From an uncultured Lentisphaeria bacterium (lineage in GTDB: Bacteria; Verrucomicrobiota; Lentisphaeria; Victivallales; Victivallaceae), in contig CASFXO010000394.1 in NCBI GenBank assembly GCA_949298665.1, positions 1 through 12,273 on the forward strand: a DNA stretch of 12,273 bases, read 5' to 3'. Every line of letters starts with the position of its first letter. Positions within the stretch are counted from its first letter, which is position 1. Below, in pieces: positions 1 to 8,458 of the stretch. The notes below the pieces were generated by a model. The model saw only the letters and a program-made list of their open reading frames with translations, made no database searches and was not told where the DNA came from. A program made the translations under genes and the position numbers.

Positions 1-915
1 CAGATTCATCACCAGAATTTCCCGGCGCCGCCGGTCCGGAGGCAGATGGTCGACGGCCGGCGGTTCTCCCGCAAGCCAGCGCTCGAGCGAAGCGGGTTCC
101 TGACAACGACAAATCCCGTCATAGGAGGCGGCGGCGGGCCCGAAGCCCGCCAGGCGTCCGCCCTGCCAGACGCGCCGGTTGTGGCGGCATTTCCCCCCGG
201 GACGGGCGTAATTGGAGACTTCATACCGGAAGATACCCCGTGCCGCCAGTTGTTCTCCCGCCGTTTCCCACAGGTCGGCGGCGAGGTCATCGTCGATCTG
301 CAATGCCGGATCGGCCGCCAGCCGGGTGCCCTCTTCCGGCGTCAGCGCGTAGAGCGACAGGTGATCCGCGCCGCAATCGGCCGCCCGGCGCAGTTCCTCG
401 TCCCATTGCGCCCGGGTCTGCCCCGGGATGGCGTAGATGAAATCGCAGTTCCAATGCGGGAATCCGGCGTCGCCGATCCACTCCAGGGCGGCCGCGATCG
501 CCCGGTCGGAGCAGTCCCGTCCGAGGCGTGAACGCAGTTCCCGGTCGAAAGTCTGTATGCCGAGACTGATCCGGGTGACGTGTTCGGCGATCAGTCGGAC
601 CTTGGACCGGGTCAGCGTTTCCGGATTGGCCTCCAGCGAAATTTCCGCGTCCGGCGTCAGCGGCAGCCGTCGGATGATCAGTTCGAAAAGCCGTTCCAGA
701 TCGGGTTCCGTCAGCAGGGACGGAGTTCCTCCGCCGAAGTAAAGCGATTCCACCGGCGCATGGATGGCCGCGGCGTCGAGATCCCGTTCCAGCTTGTCCA
801 GATAAAGCCGGACGGACTCCGGTGCGGCCGCCGGTTCGGAGTAAAAGGCGCAGTAGGCGCATTTCCGCCGACAGAAGGGAACATGGATGTAGACCTGCAG
901 CGCGTCGGTTTTCAC
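1..915 (-). CDS. hemW: HemW, radical SAM heme chaperone (partial, C-terminus beyond the left edge)
   Basis: I see 305 residues reading off the left edge; the usual family length is about 370-380, so the C-terminal domain end is missing. The N-terminus has the radical SAM cluster motif CRRKCAYC (Cys15, Cys19, Cys22) directly after YIHVPF. It is followed by FGGGTP (60-65, SAM binding), SLEANPETL (93-101), RISLGIQTFD (115-124), YEVSNYARPG and GFGPAAAS. This order is that of HemW/HemN-like proteins, and HemW proper fits best from the short N-terminus and the CX3CX2C spacing. HemW is known as a cytoplasmic heme-binding protein that delivers heme to membrane respiratory proteins; older annotations call it oxygen-independent coproporphyrinogen III oxidase. 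The start is GTG at 915, sharing GTGA with the stop of the upstream hydrolase, so it is probably translated by coupling. The usual HNxxYW motif reads HNRRVW here (245-250), a Tyr to Val change. Confidence 0.93.
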   Translation of the reverse strand, partial: MKTDALQVYIHVPFCRRKCAYCAFYSEPAAAPESVRLYLDKLERDLDAAAIHAPVESLYFGGGTPSLLTEPDLERLFELIIRRLPLTPDAEISLEANPETLTRSKVRLIAEHVTRISLGIQTFDRELRSRLGRDCSDRAIAAALEWIGDAGFPHWNCDFIYAIPGQTRAQWDEELRRAADCGADHLSLYALTPEEGTRLAADPALQIDDDLAADLWETAGEQLAARGIFRYEVSNYARPGGKCRHNRRVWQGGRLAGFGPAAASYDGICRCQEPASLERWLAGEPPAVDHLPPDRRRREILVMNL

Positions 916-2084
916 TGCCGTCCCGCGGCCAGAGCGACGGCCACCAGAAACCGGATGCCGTTTTCGAGCGCCGCATCGTTGAAATTGTACCGGGGATGAT
1001 GCAGTCCCGGACTGTCCATGCCCATGCCGATCCGGGCGTAAATCCCCGGGCAGCGTTCCAGATAGTAGGAGAAATCCTCCGCCGCCATGGCCGGACGGTC
1101 CAGCTTCTGGAAAAATTCCTGTCCGAGAACGCTTTGGGCCGCTTCTTCCGCCAGGTGGAAGGCCGATTCGGCGTTGACGGTCACGCGGTAGTTCTCCCGA
1201 TAATCAATTTCGCAGCTTGCACCGGTGGCGGCGCAGATGCCGTCCATGACCCGGCGGATGGCCGGTTCGAAACGGGCGGCTGCCTCCGGCGACAACGCCC
1301 GGCAGGTGCCGTTGAGTTCCGCGGAATCCGGAATCACGTTGGAGCTGTTTCCGGCAACGAAGCGGCAGACGCTCAGTACCGCCGCGTCCTGCGGGTCGAA
1401 GTTGCGGGAGACGATCGTCTGGAGCGCCGCAACCGCCATGCAGCCGGTTACCAGCGGGTCGATGGTGTGCTCCGGCGCGCTGCCGTGTCCGCCGCGTCCG
1501 AAAATCCGGATCGCGAAATGCGCCGCCGACGCCATGATCGCGCCGGGACGGGTGGCGATGACGCCCACCGGCGTTTCCGGCCAGCCGTGGAGCGCGGCGA
1601 CGAAATCGATCTTCGGCTGTTCCAGCACGCCGGCTTCCACCAGTTCCTTCCCCATGGAGCGGACTTCTTCCCCGGGTTGAAAAATGAAGCGGACGCTGCC
1701 GGAAATCTCCTGCCGCATCCGCGACAACACCCGGGCCGCCCCGATCAGCATGGCCATATGGCCGTCGTGCCCGCAGGCGTGCATCATGCCGGGGTGTTCC
1801 GAACGGTAAGGCAGGTCGTTCTGTTCCTCCAGCGGCAGCGCGTCCATATCCGCCCGCAATGCGACATGCCGTCCCGGCCGGGCTCCGGCCAGGTCGCCGA
1901 CCACGTCGGTCCCGAGCAGCGGCGTGCGCCAGACGATCGGGGTTTCCGCGAGTGCTTCGCGGATCAGCGCGGCGGTCTGCCGTTCCTGGCCGGCGATTTC
2001 CGGGATCCGGTGAAGGCGGTGGCGCAGTTCGATGATCTCCGGCAAAATCTCCGTTACCAGCGCGTCGAGGTTCCCGGTGCTCAT
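912..2084 (-). CDS. M20D-family metallo-amidohydrolase (hippurate/N-acyl-amino-acid hydrolase type)
   Basis: This 390-residue protein has the full M20D layout: RHRLHRIPE near the N-terminus (21-29), ALRADMDALP (75-84), MHACGHDGH (101-109), FQPGEE (135-140), ALHGWP (164-169) and the C-terminal EDFSYYL plus LHHPRYNFND. In this family two metal ions are held by Cys104, His106, the Glu pair 139/140, His166 and His363, all present, so it should be active. M20D enzymes cleave the amide bond of N-acyl amino acids (hippurate, N-acetyl amino acids, indole-acetyl conjugates, N-acetyl-diaminopimelate); the true substrate cannot be read from sequence. There is no signal peptide, so it is cytosolic. The ATG at 2084 overlaps the pyrC stop as ATGA, and its own stop overlaps hemW as GTGA. 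This ties it to the pyrimidine operon. It lacks the amidase/carbamoylase signature of M20C ureidohydrolases as far as I can see, so a direct pyrimidine role is uncertain. Confidence 0.9.
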   Translation of the reverse strand: MSTGNLDALVTEILPEIIELRHRLHRIPEIAGQERQTAALIREALAETPIVWRTPLLGTDVVGDLAGARPGRHVALRADMDALPLEEQNDLPYRSEHPGMMHACGHDGHMAMLIGAARVLSRMRQEISGSVRFIFQPGEEVRSMGKELVEAGVLEQPKIDFVAALHGWPETPVGVIATRPGAIMASAAHFAIRIFGRGGHGSAPEHTIDPLVTGCMAVAALQTIVSRNFDPQDAAVLSVCRFVAGNSSNVIPDSAELNGTCRALSPEAAARFEPAIRRVMDGICAATGASCEIDYRENYRVTVNAESAFHLAEEAAQSVLGQEFFQKLDRPAMAAEDFSYYLERCPGIYARIGMGMDSPGLHHPRYNFNDAALENGIRFLVAVALAAGRQ

Positions 2085-3366
2085 GATGCCTGCTCCGGAT
2101 AACGGTAGACGGTGCGGCCGCCGACGATCGTCCGCCGCACCCGGCCGCGGACCTTCATGCCGCCGAAGGGGGTGTTGCGCGCCTTCGAGTGGAAGGTCGA
2201 CGGATCGATTTCGTACGCGCAGTCCGGATCGAAAACGGTGATATCGGCGGGATGGCCCTCGGCCAGATCGCAGTGGTCGAGTCCGAGGACTTCCGCCGGA
2301 CCGGTGGTGAATTTGGCAATCAGGTCCGGCAAGGAGAGAATGCCGCTGTGCACCAGCAGCGTCAGCGTGATCGGCAGCGCCGTTTCCAGCCCGATGATGC
2401 CGAACGGCGCGTCGTCGAATTCCACCAGTTTCGCCGTCGCCGTATGCGGCGCGTGGTCGGTGGCGATCACCGTGATGGTGCCGTCGGCCAGCCCGGCGAT
2501 CAACGCCTGCCGGTCCGCTTCGGAGCGCAGCGGCGGATTCATCTTGTAATTGGTGTCATAGGTTTTGATGCATTCGTCGGTGAGCGCGATGTGATGCGGG
2601 GTGGCTTCTCCGGTAACGGGCAGTCCCTGACGGCGGGCCTGACGGATCAGCTCGACGCTTTCGCGGGCGCTCACGTGCTGCACGTGAATGCGGGCACCGG
2701 TGAGGCGGGACAGAATGATGTCGCGGGCCACCATCAGTTCCTCGGAGGCCGAGGCGATGCCGTTCATCCCGAGCAGCACCGACCATTCGCCTTCGTGCAT
2801 GACGCCGTTGGCCGCCAGAAAGGCGTCTTCGCAATGATCGAGAATCGGCAATCCGAAGGAATGCGCGTATTCGGCCACATGACGCATCAGCGCGTGATCC
2901 TGGATGCAGCCGCCGTCGTCGCTCAGCGCCACCACTCCGGCGGAATGCAGCCCGCCGATGCCGGCCATCTCCTTGCCGGCGCGGTTGCGGGTCAGGCAGC
3001 CGCAGGGCAGGACGCGGACCACGCCCTGCCGGGCGGCGGTCTGGCGGAGATATTCGATGGCGCCGGGCGTATCCGCCGCGGGCGTGGTGTTCGGCATGGC
3101 GACGATGGCGGTGAAACCGCCCGCCGCGGCCGCCATGGTGCCGGTGGCGATGGTTTCGGCGGCGGTGTTGCCGGGCTGGCGCAGATGAACGTGCAGGTCG
3201 ATCAATCCCGGAGTGACGACCAAACCGGAAACATCGATGATCTCCGGATTGCCGACTGCTTCCGGTGCGGTGATGATTCCGTCGGCGACGCCGATATCCA
3301 TGACGCGGTCGATACCGCGGGCCGGGTCGATGACCCGTCCGCCCTTGAGAATGAAGTTGGAAGAAT

Positions 3367-3370
<4 letters not shown>
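2081..3370 (-). CDS. pyrC: Dihydroorotase, class I
   Basis: PyrC closes N-carbamoyl-L-aspartate to L-dihydroorotate, the third step of UMP synthesis, in the cytosol. The 429 residues match the class I length. Zinc-site motifs are visible: DLHVHLRQPG (His60, His62), SDDGGCIQ (Asp151/152), DHCED (His179), EATPHH and IATDHAPH. All catalytic metal ligands of the active form are present, so this is not the inactive pyrC' type that partners some ATCases. I chose ATG at 3370 because it overlaps the pyrB stop as ATGA, the same junction style as the next gene, and because ILKGGRVIDP then falls at the normal distance. An in-frame GTG at 3382 would add four residues inside pyrB and is less likely. The stop overlaps the start of the M20D hydrolase. 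It follows pyrB directly, so product of one enzyme is substrate of the next. Confidence 0.96.
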
Positions 3371-4299
<929 letters not shown>

Positions 4300-4304
4300 A
4301 GCGG

Positions 4305-4883
4305 TCAGTCCGTATTTTGAGGCACTGCGTCCCGCTGCCACGATACTTCGCGGATTGCGTCAATGCCGTCGTTTTCCTTGAAATCGACCCGGATCTTCCG
4401 GTCGGCGGGCACGTCGACGCGCAGCCCGACGTAATCCGCCCGGATCGGGTATTCCGGCATGCCCCGGTCGACCAGCACCGCCAGCCGGATCAGGGCCGGT
4501 CGGCCGTAATCGGTGACCGCGTCCAGCGCGGCGCGGATGCTGCGGCCGGAGGAGAGCACGTCATCGACGAGAATGACGCGCTTGTTTTCCATATTGAACG
4601 GGATGACCGTTTCCCGGATCAGCGGCAGTCCGCTGCGCAGTCCGACGTCGTCCCGGTACATGGAGATGTCCAGTTTGGCCAGTTCCGGACGGCAGCCGCC
4701 GTTGCGTTCGGCCACGGCTTCAAGCAACCGTTCCGCGAGGGGAACGCCCTGTTTGTAAATGCCGATCAGGGCAAATTCGCCGTTGCCGGAATCCGGATGG
4801 AATTCGGCGGCGATGGCGTCGGCCATACGGGCGATGGCCGCGGCGATGGCCGCGGCGTCAAAAAGTTGTTTCTGTTCGGTCAT
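4305..4883 (-). CDS. pyrR: PyrR-type pyrimidine operon regulator / phosphoribosyltransferase (divergent)
   Basis: PyrR proteins bind pyr mRNA when UMP is high and often carry uracil phosphoribosyltransferase activity. This 192-residue protein shows LDISMYRDDV (71-80), the PRPP loop VILVDDVLSSGRS (103-115), LAVLVDRGMPEYPIRADYVG, all in PyrR order. Being first in a pyrR-pyrB-pyrC run supports the call. It is divergent: the usual TRG before the LA helix is KQG (44-46), the usual YTGRT of the PRPP loop is SSGRS, and the conserved GKNxPTS after the ADYVG stretch is replaced by a longer basic/acidic tail (about 157-192). So enzymatic or RNA-binding behaviour may differ. I chose ATG at 4883: the frame is open back to 5015, but that would run through the promoter and start with a Lys/Arg- and Asn-rich stretch unlike PyrR. 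No clear Shine-Dalgarno lies before 4883. Confidence 0.85.
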   Translation of the reverse strand: MTEQKQLFDAAAIAAAIARMADAIAAEFHPDSGNGEFALIGIYKQGVPLAERLLEAVAERNGGCRPELAKLDISMYRDDVGLRSGLPLIRETVIPFNMENKRVILVDDVLSSGRSIRAALDAVTDYGRPALIRLAVLVDRGMPEYPIRADYVGLRVDVPADRKIRVDFKENDGIDAIREVSWQRDAVPQNTD

Positions 4884-4901
4884 ATTGTGTCTGAAGTTTT
4901 C

Positions 4902-4919
4902 GCGGATTTTTCTTTCCGC
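4902..4919 (-). promoter_or_regulatory. Small hairpin in the pyrR leader
   Basis: On the minus strand GCGGA and TCCGC form a 5-bp stem around an 8-nt A-rich loop, ending about 18 nt before the pyrR start codon. There is no T-tract after it, so it is not a terminator. With no obvious ribosome site between it and the ATG, it is a candidate site for translational control, perhaps by PyrR; this is inference. The fold is short and could be chance. Confidence 0.35.
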
Positions 4920-4937
4920 CCATTTTGTCTGATGGGA

Positions 4938-4966
4938 AAGATACTGGCGAAAACCATTTTTTTCAA
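4938..4966 (-). promoter_or_regulatory. Sigma70-like promoter of the pyr operon
   Basis: On the minus strand TTGAAA (4966-4961) is followed after exactly 17 bp by TATCTT (4943-4938). Transcription would begin near 4930-4933, giving a leader of about 50 nt before pyrR. The block is AT-rich in a GC-rich genome, which supports a real promoter. The leader is too short for a classical PyrR antiterminator/terminator pair. Confidence 0.6.
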
Positions 4967-4975
4967 TCAAAAAAA
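4957..4975. repeat. Perfect T7/A7 inverted repeat between divergent promoters
   Basis: Seven T (4957-4963), five-base spacer CAATC, seven A (4969-4975). The T arm overlaps the pyrR -35 box and the A arm lies upstream of the rightward promoter. It may bend DNA or bind a regulator acting on both directions, or act as an A-tract upstream element; no protein can be named. Confidence 0.45.
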
Positions 4976-4996
4976 GCGGATTTGCCCCGGTATTTT

Positions 4997-5025
4997 TTGC
5001 AACCCTTCTTTTCACAGCCTATAGT
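4997..5025 (+). promoter_or_regulatory. Sigma70-like promoter of the glycosyltransferase/phosphatase run, probably leaderless
   Basis: TTGCAA (4997-5002), a 17-bp spacer, then TATAGT (5020-5025). The expected transcription start is near 5032, which is the A of the ATG itself. The purine block AGAGG sits one base before the ATG, too close to act as a ribosome site. The message is therefore probably leaderless, or the real start codon is further inside the gene. Confidence 0.6.
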
Positions 5026-5031
5026 AGAGGC

Positions 5032-6558
5032 ATGAAAAAAGTCCATCCAATCTTCGTCTGGACGCCGGCATCGGTCGCCGTCGCGCTGCTGGCGGCACTG
5101 CTGGTGTGCAACGCGGCGGTTTTGCTCAACCCGCCGTTCTGGGACGATATCCTGGGGCTGCATGCGCAGGCGCTGTTTCTGGCCGATCACGGATTCAGCC
5201 GGGCCGCGCTGCAGGACTCCGGGACGTTCTGGGAGGGCGGGGCGATGGTATACCGCTGGAACGTTCTGCCGTGGTGTTATGCGGTATTGTACCGGCTGCT
5301 GCCGGCGGTGACGGTGCATGGGATCGGGCACCTTTTCAATATCGGCTGTCTGGCGGCGGCGGCGACGTTGATGGTATTGGTGTTGCGGCATTGCCGGTTC
5401 AGCTGGTGGACGGCGCTGGGGTGGGGCGCGGCGGCATTGGCCGACCCGCTGCTGGCGGCGCAGGGGGCCGCACTCGGACAGGAGCCGCCGCTGGTACTGG
5501 CGGGAATGACGGTGGTGGCCGCCGTCGGCTTCGGCCGCTGGAAAACGGCGCTGGCGGCCGTGGTGGCGGTGGCGGCGATCAAACTCATGGCCGTGGTGCC
5601 GGCGGCGGCGCTGCTGATGTATTTTCTGTTCCGGGCCTGGCGTTCGGCGCCGCGGCGGCGGGAAATGCTGCAATATGCCGCCTGGGCCGGAGTCCTGATG
5701 ATTCTGGCGGCATGGCTGTTGTGTCTTGATTCCGACGGTGCGGCGCAGAGTGCGTCGGTGCCGGATCTGACGGCGGTTTTTCTGGGGCGGATGCGGGAGC
5801 ATTTTTCCCTGTATTTTCCGCAGCTGGCCGTGGTGCTGGTGTTGGCGGTCTTGCTGACGGGATGGCGGGTGCGGCGGTTGATCCGGGAGGGTGGACCGGA
5901 GACGGAAACGGACCGGTTCCGGTTGTTTCTGTGGTTGTTTCAGGGGGGATTCTGGGGGGCGTATTTTCTCTATTCAGTGCCGTTGCCGCGTTATGCGGCG
6001 TTCGCGGTGATGCCGTTGCTGCTGTTGCTGGCTCTGCTGCTGCCGGAGGGACGGCAATGGCGTTTCGGCGGCGGCGTGCTGCTGCTGGCGGCGAATCTGC
6101 TGCTGTGCGGCGGCGCCTTCTTTCCGAAACTGCCGCCGCCGCGGCGGTATTCGGGGGAATTTCTGGAGCGGAGCAGGGAATTTCTCCGGCAGATCGAACT
6201 GGACCGCCGGGTGGCGGACGGCTTGTCGCAGGAGGCGGCCGGGACGCCGGTGGTGGCCAAGTGGCCGTACGTGCAGATGCTGGGCGAACCGCGTTTCGGC
6301 TATGTCCGGCAGCCGTTGCGGGAGTTGTATTCGGCGGGAATCGTGCCGCGTTATCTGCCGCGGGTGCGGAAATATACCGGAAAGGAACTGGACAGGCGGC
6401 CGGAGACGATCTATATTTTCGTATGTAATACGTTTGAGTTTTTCCGTGATTTCGGCGTGCCGCTGGCGCCCCGTCCCGGAGACCGGGTGGTGTTCGCCGG
6501 GGACGACCGGGAGGCGCCGTTTCTGCTGTATCAGAGAGAGGAGAGGACGGGACCGTGA
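5032..6558 (+). CDS. Multi-pass membrane protein, probable GT-C (ArnT/PMT-like) glycosyltransferase
   Basis: The 508 residues hold about ten hydrophobic segments, roughly at 13-32, 101-119, 125-145, 153-168, 172-200, 215-232, 262-279, 298-316, 320-338 and 345-364. They are followed by a soluble tail of about 145 residues. Right after the first segment comes NPPFWDDI (Asp38, Asp39), where GT-C enzymes such as ArnT and PMT keep their catalytic/metal acidic pair in the first outer loop. A later EPPLVLAGM stretch and Lys184 also resemble that family. Such enzymes move sugars from polyprenyl-phosphate carriers to lipid or protein outside the membrane; the substrate is unknown. The tail probably lies outside. 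The call rests on topology and the DD motif, not on strong identity, so a general membrane protein remains possible. Start ATG 5032 gives a Lys-Lys positive N-terminus before the first segment. Its stop overlaps the phosphatase start as GTGA, so the two are coupled. Confidence 0.65.
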   Translation: MKKVHPIFVWTPASVAVALLAALLVCNAAVLLNPPFWDDILGLHAQALFLADHGFSRAALQDSGTFWEGGAMVYRWNVLPWCYAVLYRLLPAVTVHGIGHLFNIGCLAAAATLMVLVLRHCRFSWWTALGWGAAALADPLLAAQGAALGQEPPLVLAGMTVVAAVGFGRWKTALAAVVAVAAIKLMAVVPAAALLMYFLFRAWRSAPRRREMLQYAAWAGVLMILAAWLLCLDSDGAAQSASVPDLTAVFLGRMREHFSLYFPQLAVVLVLAVLLTGWRVRRLIREGGPETETDRFRLFLWLFQGGFWGAYFLYSVPLPRYAAFAVMPLLLLLALLLPEGRQWRFGGGVLLLAANLLLCGGAFFPKLPPPRRYSGEFLERSREFLRQIELDRRVADGLSQEAAGTPVVAKWPYVQMLGEPRFGYVRQPLRELYSAGIVPRYLPRVRKYTGKELDRRPETIYIFVCNTFEFFRDFGVPLAPRPGDRVVFAGDDREAPFLLYQREERTGP

Positions 6559-7319
6559 AGGAACAGGCCGACATCCGGCTTGCCGGAGAGAGTAACCGCG
6601 GTCTGGTGCGGGAGCGCAACGAAGACAACTTCTGCTGGGCGGCCCGCCCCGGGGACTGTGCCGCACTGGCGGCGGTCGCGGATGGCATTGGCGGTTATCG
6701 GGACGGGGACGTGGCCAGCTTCGTCTGTTGCCGGAGATTGCTCGGCGCCTGGCGGAAGCTGGACGCAAAGCGGTTGAATTCGGATGAGGCGACGGAATTT
6801 CTCGGGCGGGAGCTGACGGACATCAACCGGGAGTTGTTTGAGCACAACCGGCGGGAGCGGACCGGGGCGCCGATGGGGACGACGGTGGCGGCGGCGGTGT
6901 TTTTCGCCGGAGAAATCGTATTGGCGCACGCCGGAGACAGCCGGATTTATCAATTTTGCCCGGAAACGGGACTGGAGCAGCTGACCGAGGACCATACGCT
7001 GCTGGCCAGGTTGGCCGAACGCGGCAGCCGCATCACACCGCCTTCCGCCGTGCTCGGCAATGTGATTTCACGCGCGCTCGGCCCCCGGCCCCGGCTGGAA
7101 CTGGAGTTGCAGCGGATCCCGCGTCTGCCGCGGACCCGTTATCTGCTCTGTTCCGACGGGATTTCCCGCTATCTGGAATCGGAAGTCATCGCCACCGCGC
7201 TCTGTGAAGCCGACGGGCCGCGTGCGGCGGTCAACGCCCTGATGCGCGCGGCGTTGATCGCCGGCGGCAGGGACAACATCACGGTGATCTGCGCTTTTCC
7301 CGGGCACAACCATAAATAG
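6555..7319 (+). CDS. PP2C-family serine/threonine protein phosphatase (Stp/PrpC type)
   Basis: This 254-residue cytosolic protein has all bacterial PP2C motifs in order: RERNEDNF (19-26), AVADGIGGY (40-48), GTTVAAAVF, LAHAGDSRIY, LTEDHTLLARL, SRALG, LLCSDGIS (Asp201) and GGRDNITVI (Asp240). The aspartates that bind the two or three Mn/Mg ions are present, so it should be active in removing phosphate from Ser/Thr. The only visible change is Tyr48 where His is usual in DGMGGH. The start is GTG at 6555, with AGGAGAGG (6539-6546) at good spacing and GTGA overlap with the upstream membrane gene. It has no membrane anchor or sensor domain. A protein kinase of another family (SrkA type) lies three genes downstream on the same strand, which suggests, but does not prove, that they act on a common target. 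Confidence 0.93.
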   Translation: MKEQADIRLAGESNRGLVRERNEDNFCWAARPGDCAALAAVADGIGGYRDGDVASFVCCRRLLGAWRKLDAKRLNSDEATEFLGRELTDINRELFEHNRRERTGAPMGTTVAAAVFFAGEIVLAHAGDSRIYQFCPETGLEQLTEDHTLLARLAERGSRITPPSAVLGNVISRALGPRPRLELELQRIPRLPRTRYLLCSDGISRYLESEVIATALCEADGPRAAVNALMRAALIAGGRDNITVICAFPGHNHK

Positions 7320-7330
7320 GAGGAATCATC

Positions 7331-7915
7331 ATGGGACGGAACATTCTTTTCATCAGCGGCGGTCGTCGGGACGGGAATACCATTGCCGCGGTCCGGGAAG
7401 CCGCCGCCGCGGCCTCCGCCGCCGGAGCGACGGTGGAAATCGTCGAAGCCATCAAGCTGGACGGGGTGGGACGCGGCTGTGTCAGCTGTTTCGGCTGTCA
7501 ACGTTCGACGGAATTCCGCTGTGTGGTGGGCGACGACGTGGCGGCGCTGGTGGCGCGACTGTCGACGTTCGACACGGTGGTGCTGGCGACACCGATTTAC
7601 TTTTTTTCGTTCAGCACGCAGATAAAAGGCGTGATCGACCGGTTTTATTCTCAGATCAAATACGAGGGCGAGGTCATGCGGTCGCCGTTGTCGGGGTTGC
7701 GTTTCGCACTGCTGGTGACGTCCGGGGACGGCGAAGCGGAAAGCGGATACGAGGCGGTACGGCAAAGTTACCGGCATGTCGTCGGCTATCTCGGGGCGGA
7801 CAACGCCGGTGAAAGTTATTTCCCGCACTGCGGCCCGGAGGCGGCGGAATTCCGCCGGGATCCGGAGCGGAAACGCCAGGCGGCCGCTTTCGGCACGGCG
7901 CTGGCCGCGGAATGA
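7331..7915 (+). CDS. Flavodoxin-fold NAD(P)H/FMN oxidoreductase with a CX2CX2CX7C cluster (Isf-like)
   Basis: The 194-residue protein starts with a beta strand and an FMN phosphate loop, ILFISGGRRDGNT (5-17). It carries TPIYFFSFSTQIKGVIDRFY, typical of the FMN-reductase/flavodoxin-2 family. Between them is a compact cysteine set, Cys50, Cys53, Cys56 and Cys64, spaced CX2CX2CX7C. Iron-sulfur flavoproteins (Isf) use CX2CX2CX4-7C to hold a 4Fe-4S cluster, so this protein probably binds FMN and a cluster and passes electrons; the partner is unknown. Related cytosolic NADPH:FMN reductases have similar cysteines without a proven cluster. It has a perfect AGGAGG ribosome site that begins inside the TAG stop of the phosphatase (7317-7324), 11 nt between genes, so it is likely well translated. 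The C-terminus is rich in Ala/Glu/Arg and looks complete. Confidence 0.83.
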   Translation: MGRNILFISGGRRDGNTIAAVREAAAAASAAGATVEIVEAIKLDGVGRGCVSCFGCQRSTEFRCVVGDDVAALVARLSTFDTVVLATPIYFFSFSTQIKGVIDRFYSQIKYEGEVMRSPLSGLRFALLVTSGDGEAESGYEAVRQSYRHVVGYLGADNAGESYFPHCGPEAAEFRRDPERKRQAAAFGTALAAE

Positions 7916-7948
7916 ATGTTCGGTGCTGAACGAGTGAAAGGAGCCTTC

Positions 7949-8458
7949 ATGCGTGTGCTGTTTTTACTGGGGCTGCTGGTTGCCGGTCTGCCGCTGTCGG
8001 CCGGAACGCTGATCTACAAAACGGCGGACGGACAGGAGAAGATCGTCTCTCAGGTGACGATCATGACCATCGCCAACCAGATGTTGACGCTCAAGATCGA
8101 CAGCGGGACCGAAACCATTCCGCTCCGGTCTCTGGTCAAGTATTACGACACCGATATCCGCGGCGGCGGGGAGTTCGAGGACAACACCGCCGCCTACGAC
8201 ATCATTCTGGGCACGGAAAAGTGTCCGACGGACGGCTATCAGGGCAGCTCCGACAAGCGCAAAACGGCGGAATTCACGATCGGTTACAGCGTTCGCCGCA
8301 AGGAAGGCGAGGGGCAGAAAAACGAATTGCGGGTGCCGTACCTGTATTTGTTCGTGCTGACCAGCGGGGACGGCGGAGACCGGAATTTCTACAGCTTCTC
8401 CTACCCGGACAAGGCACGGGTGTCGATGAAGGCTTACGACGAAGCCAAATTGCTGTAA
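7949..8458 (+). CDS. Secreted protein of unknown function, truncated by an in-frame TAA
   Basis: I do not recognise the family. The 169 residues begin with a clear signal peptide: MRVLFLLGLLVAGLPLSAG, hydrophobic core 3-14, likely cut after the Leu-Ser-Ala near 16-18, no lipobox. The mature part looks like mixed beta/charged sequence: a Lys/Thr-rich opening (TLIYKTADGQ), then IPLRSLVKYYDTDIRGGGEFEDN, one lone Cys and a beta-rich middle. I chose ATG 7949 because AAAGGAG (7937-7943) lies 5 nt before it and the signal peptide begins there; an ATG at 7916 adds an unlikely charged stretch. The TAA at 8456 is followed in the same frame by ten codons, a TAG, and 68 more open codons ending in a TGATG overlap with the kinase start. 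The original protein was therefore probably about 249 residues (see the next entry). It sits between the flavoprotein and the kinase and is exported, so it probably acts in the envelope. Confidence 0.7.
   Translation: MRVLFLLGLLVAGLPLSAGTLIYKTADGQEKIVSQVTIMTIANQMLTLKIDSGTETIPLRSLVKYYDTDIRGGGEFEDNTAAYDIILGTEKCPTDGYQGSSDKRKTAEFTIGYSVRRKEGEGQKNELRVPYLYLFVLTSGDGGDRNFYSFSYPDKARVSMKAYDEAKLL

Noticed and set aside
822..2102. Long plus-strand open frames opposite the M20D hydrolase and pyrC (also 2189-3541 and 3508-4320)
   Set aside because: They mirror real minus-strand genes with full family motifs; their translations are Arg/Gly/Asp/His-rich with no motif, as expected for the reverse of GC-rich coding DNA.
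4919..4936. Second hairpin CCCAT/ATGGG upstream of the pyrR leader hairpin
   Set aside because: With the proposed promoter, transcription starts inside it, so it would not be fully present in the RNA.
5585..6688. Long minus-strand open frames opposite the membrane protein gene
   Set aside because: Pro/Ala/Arg-rich low-complexity translations; the plus-strand gene has a promoter, transmembrane pattern and coupling to the next gene.
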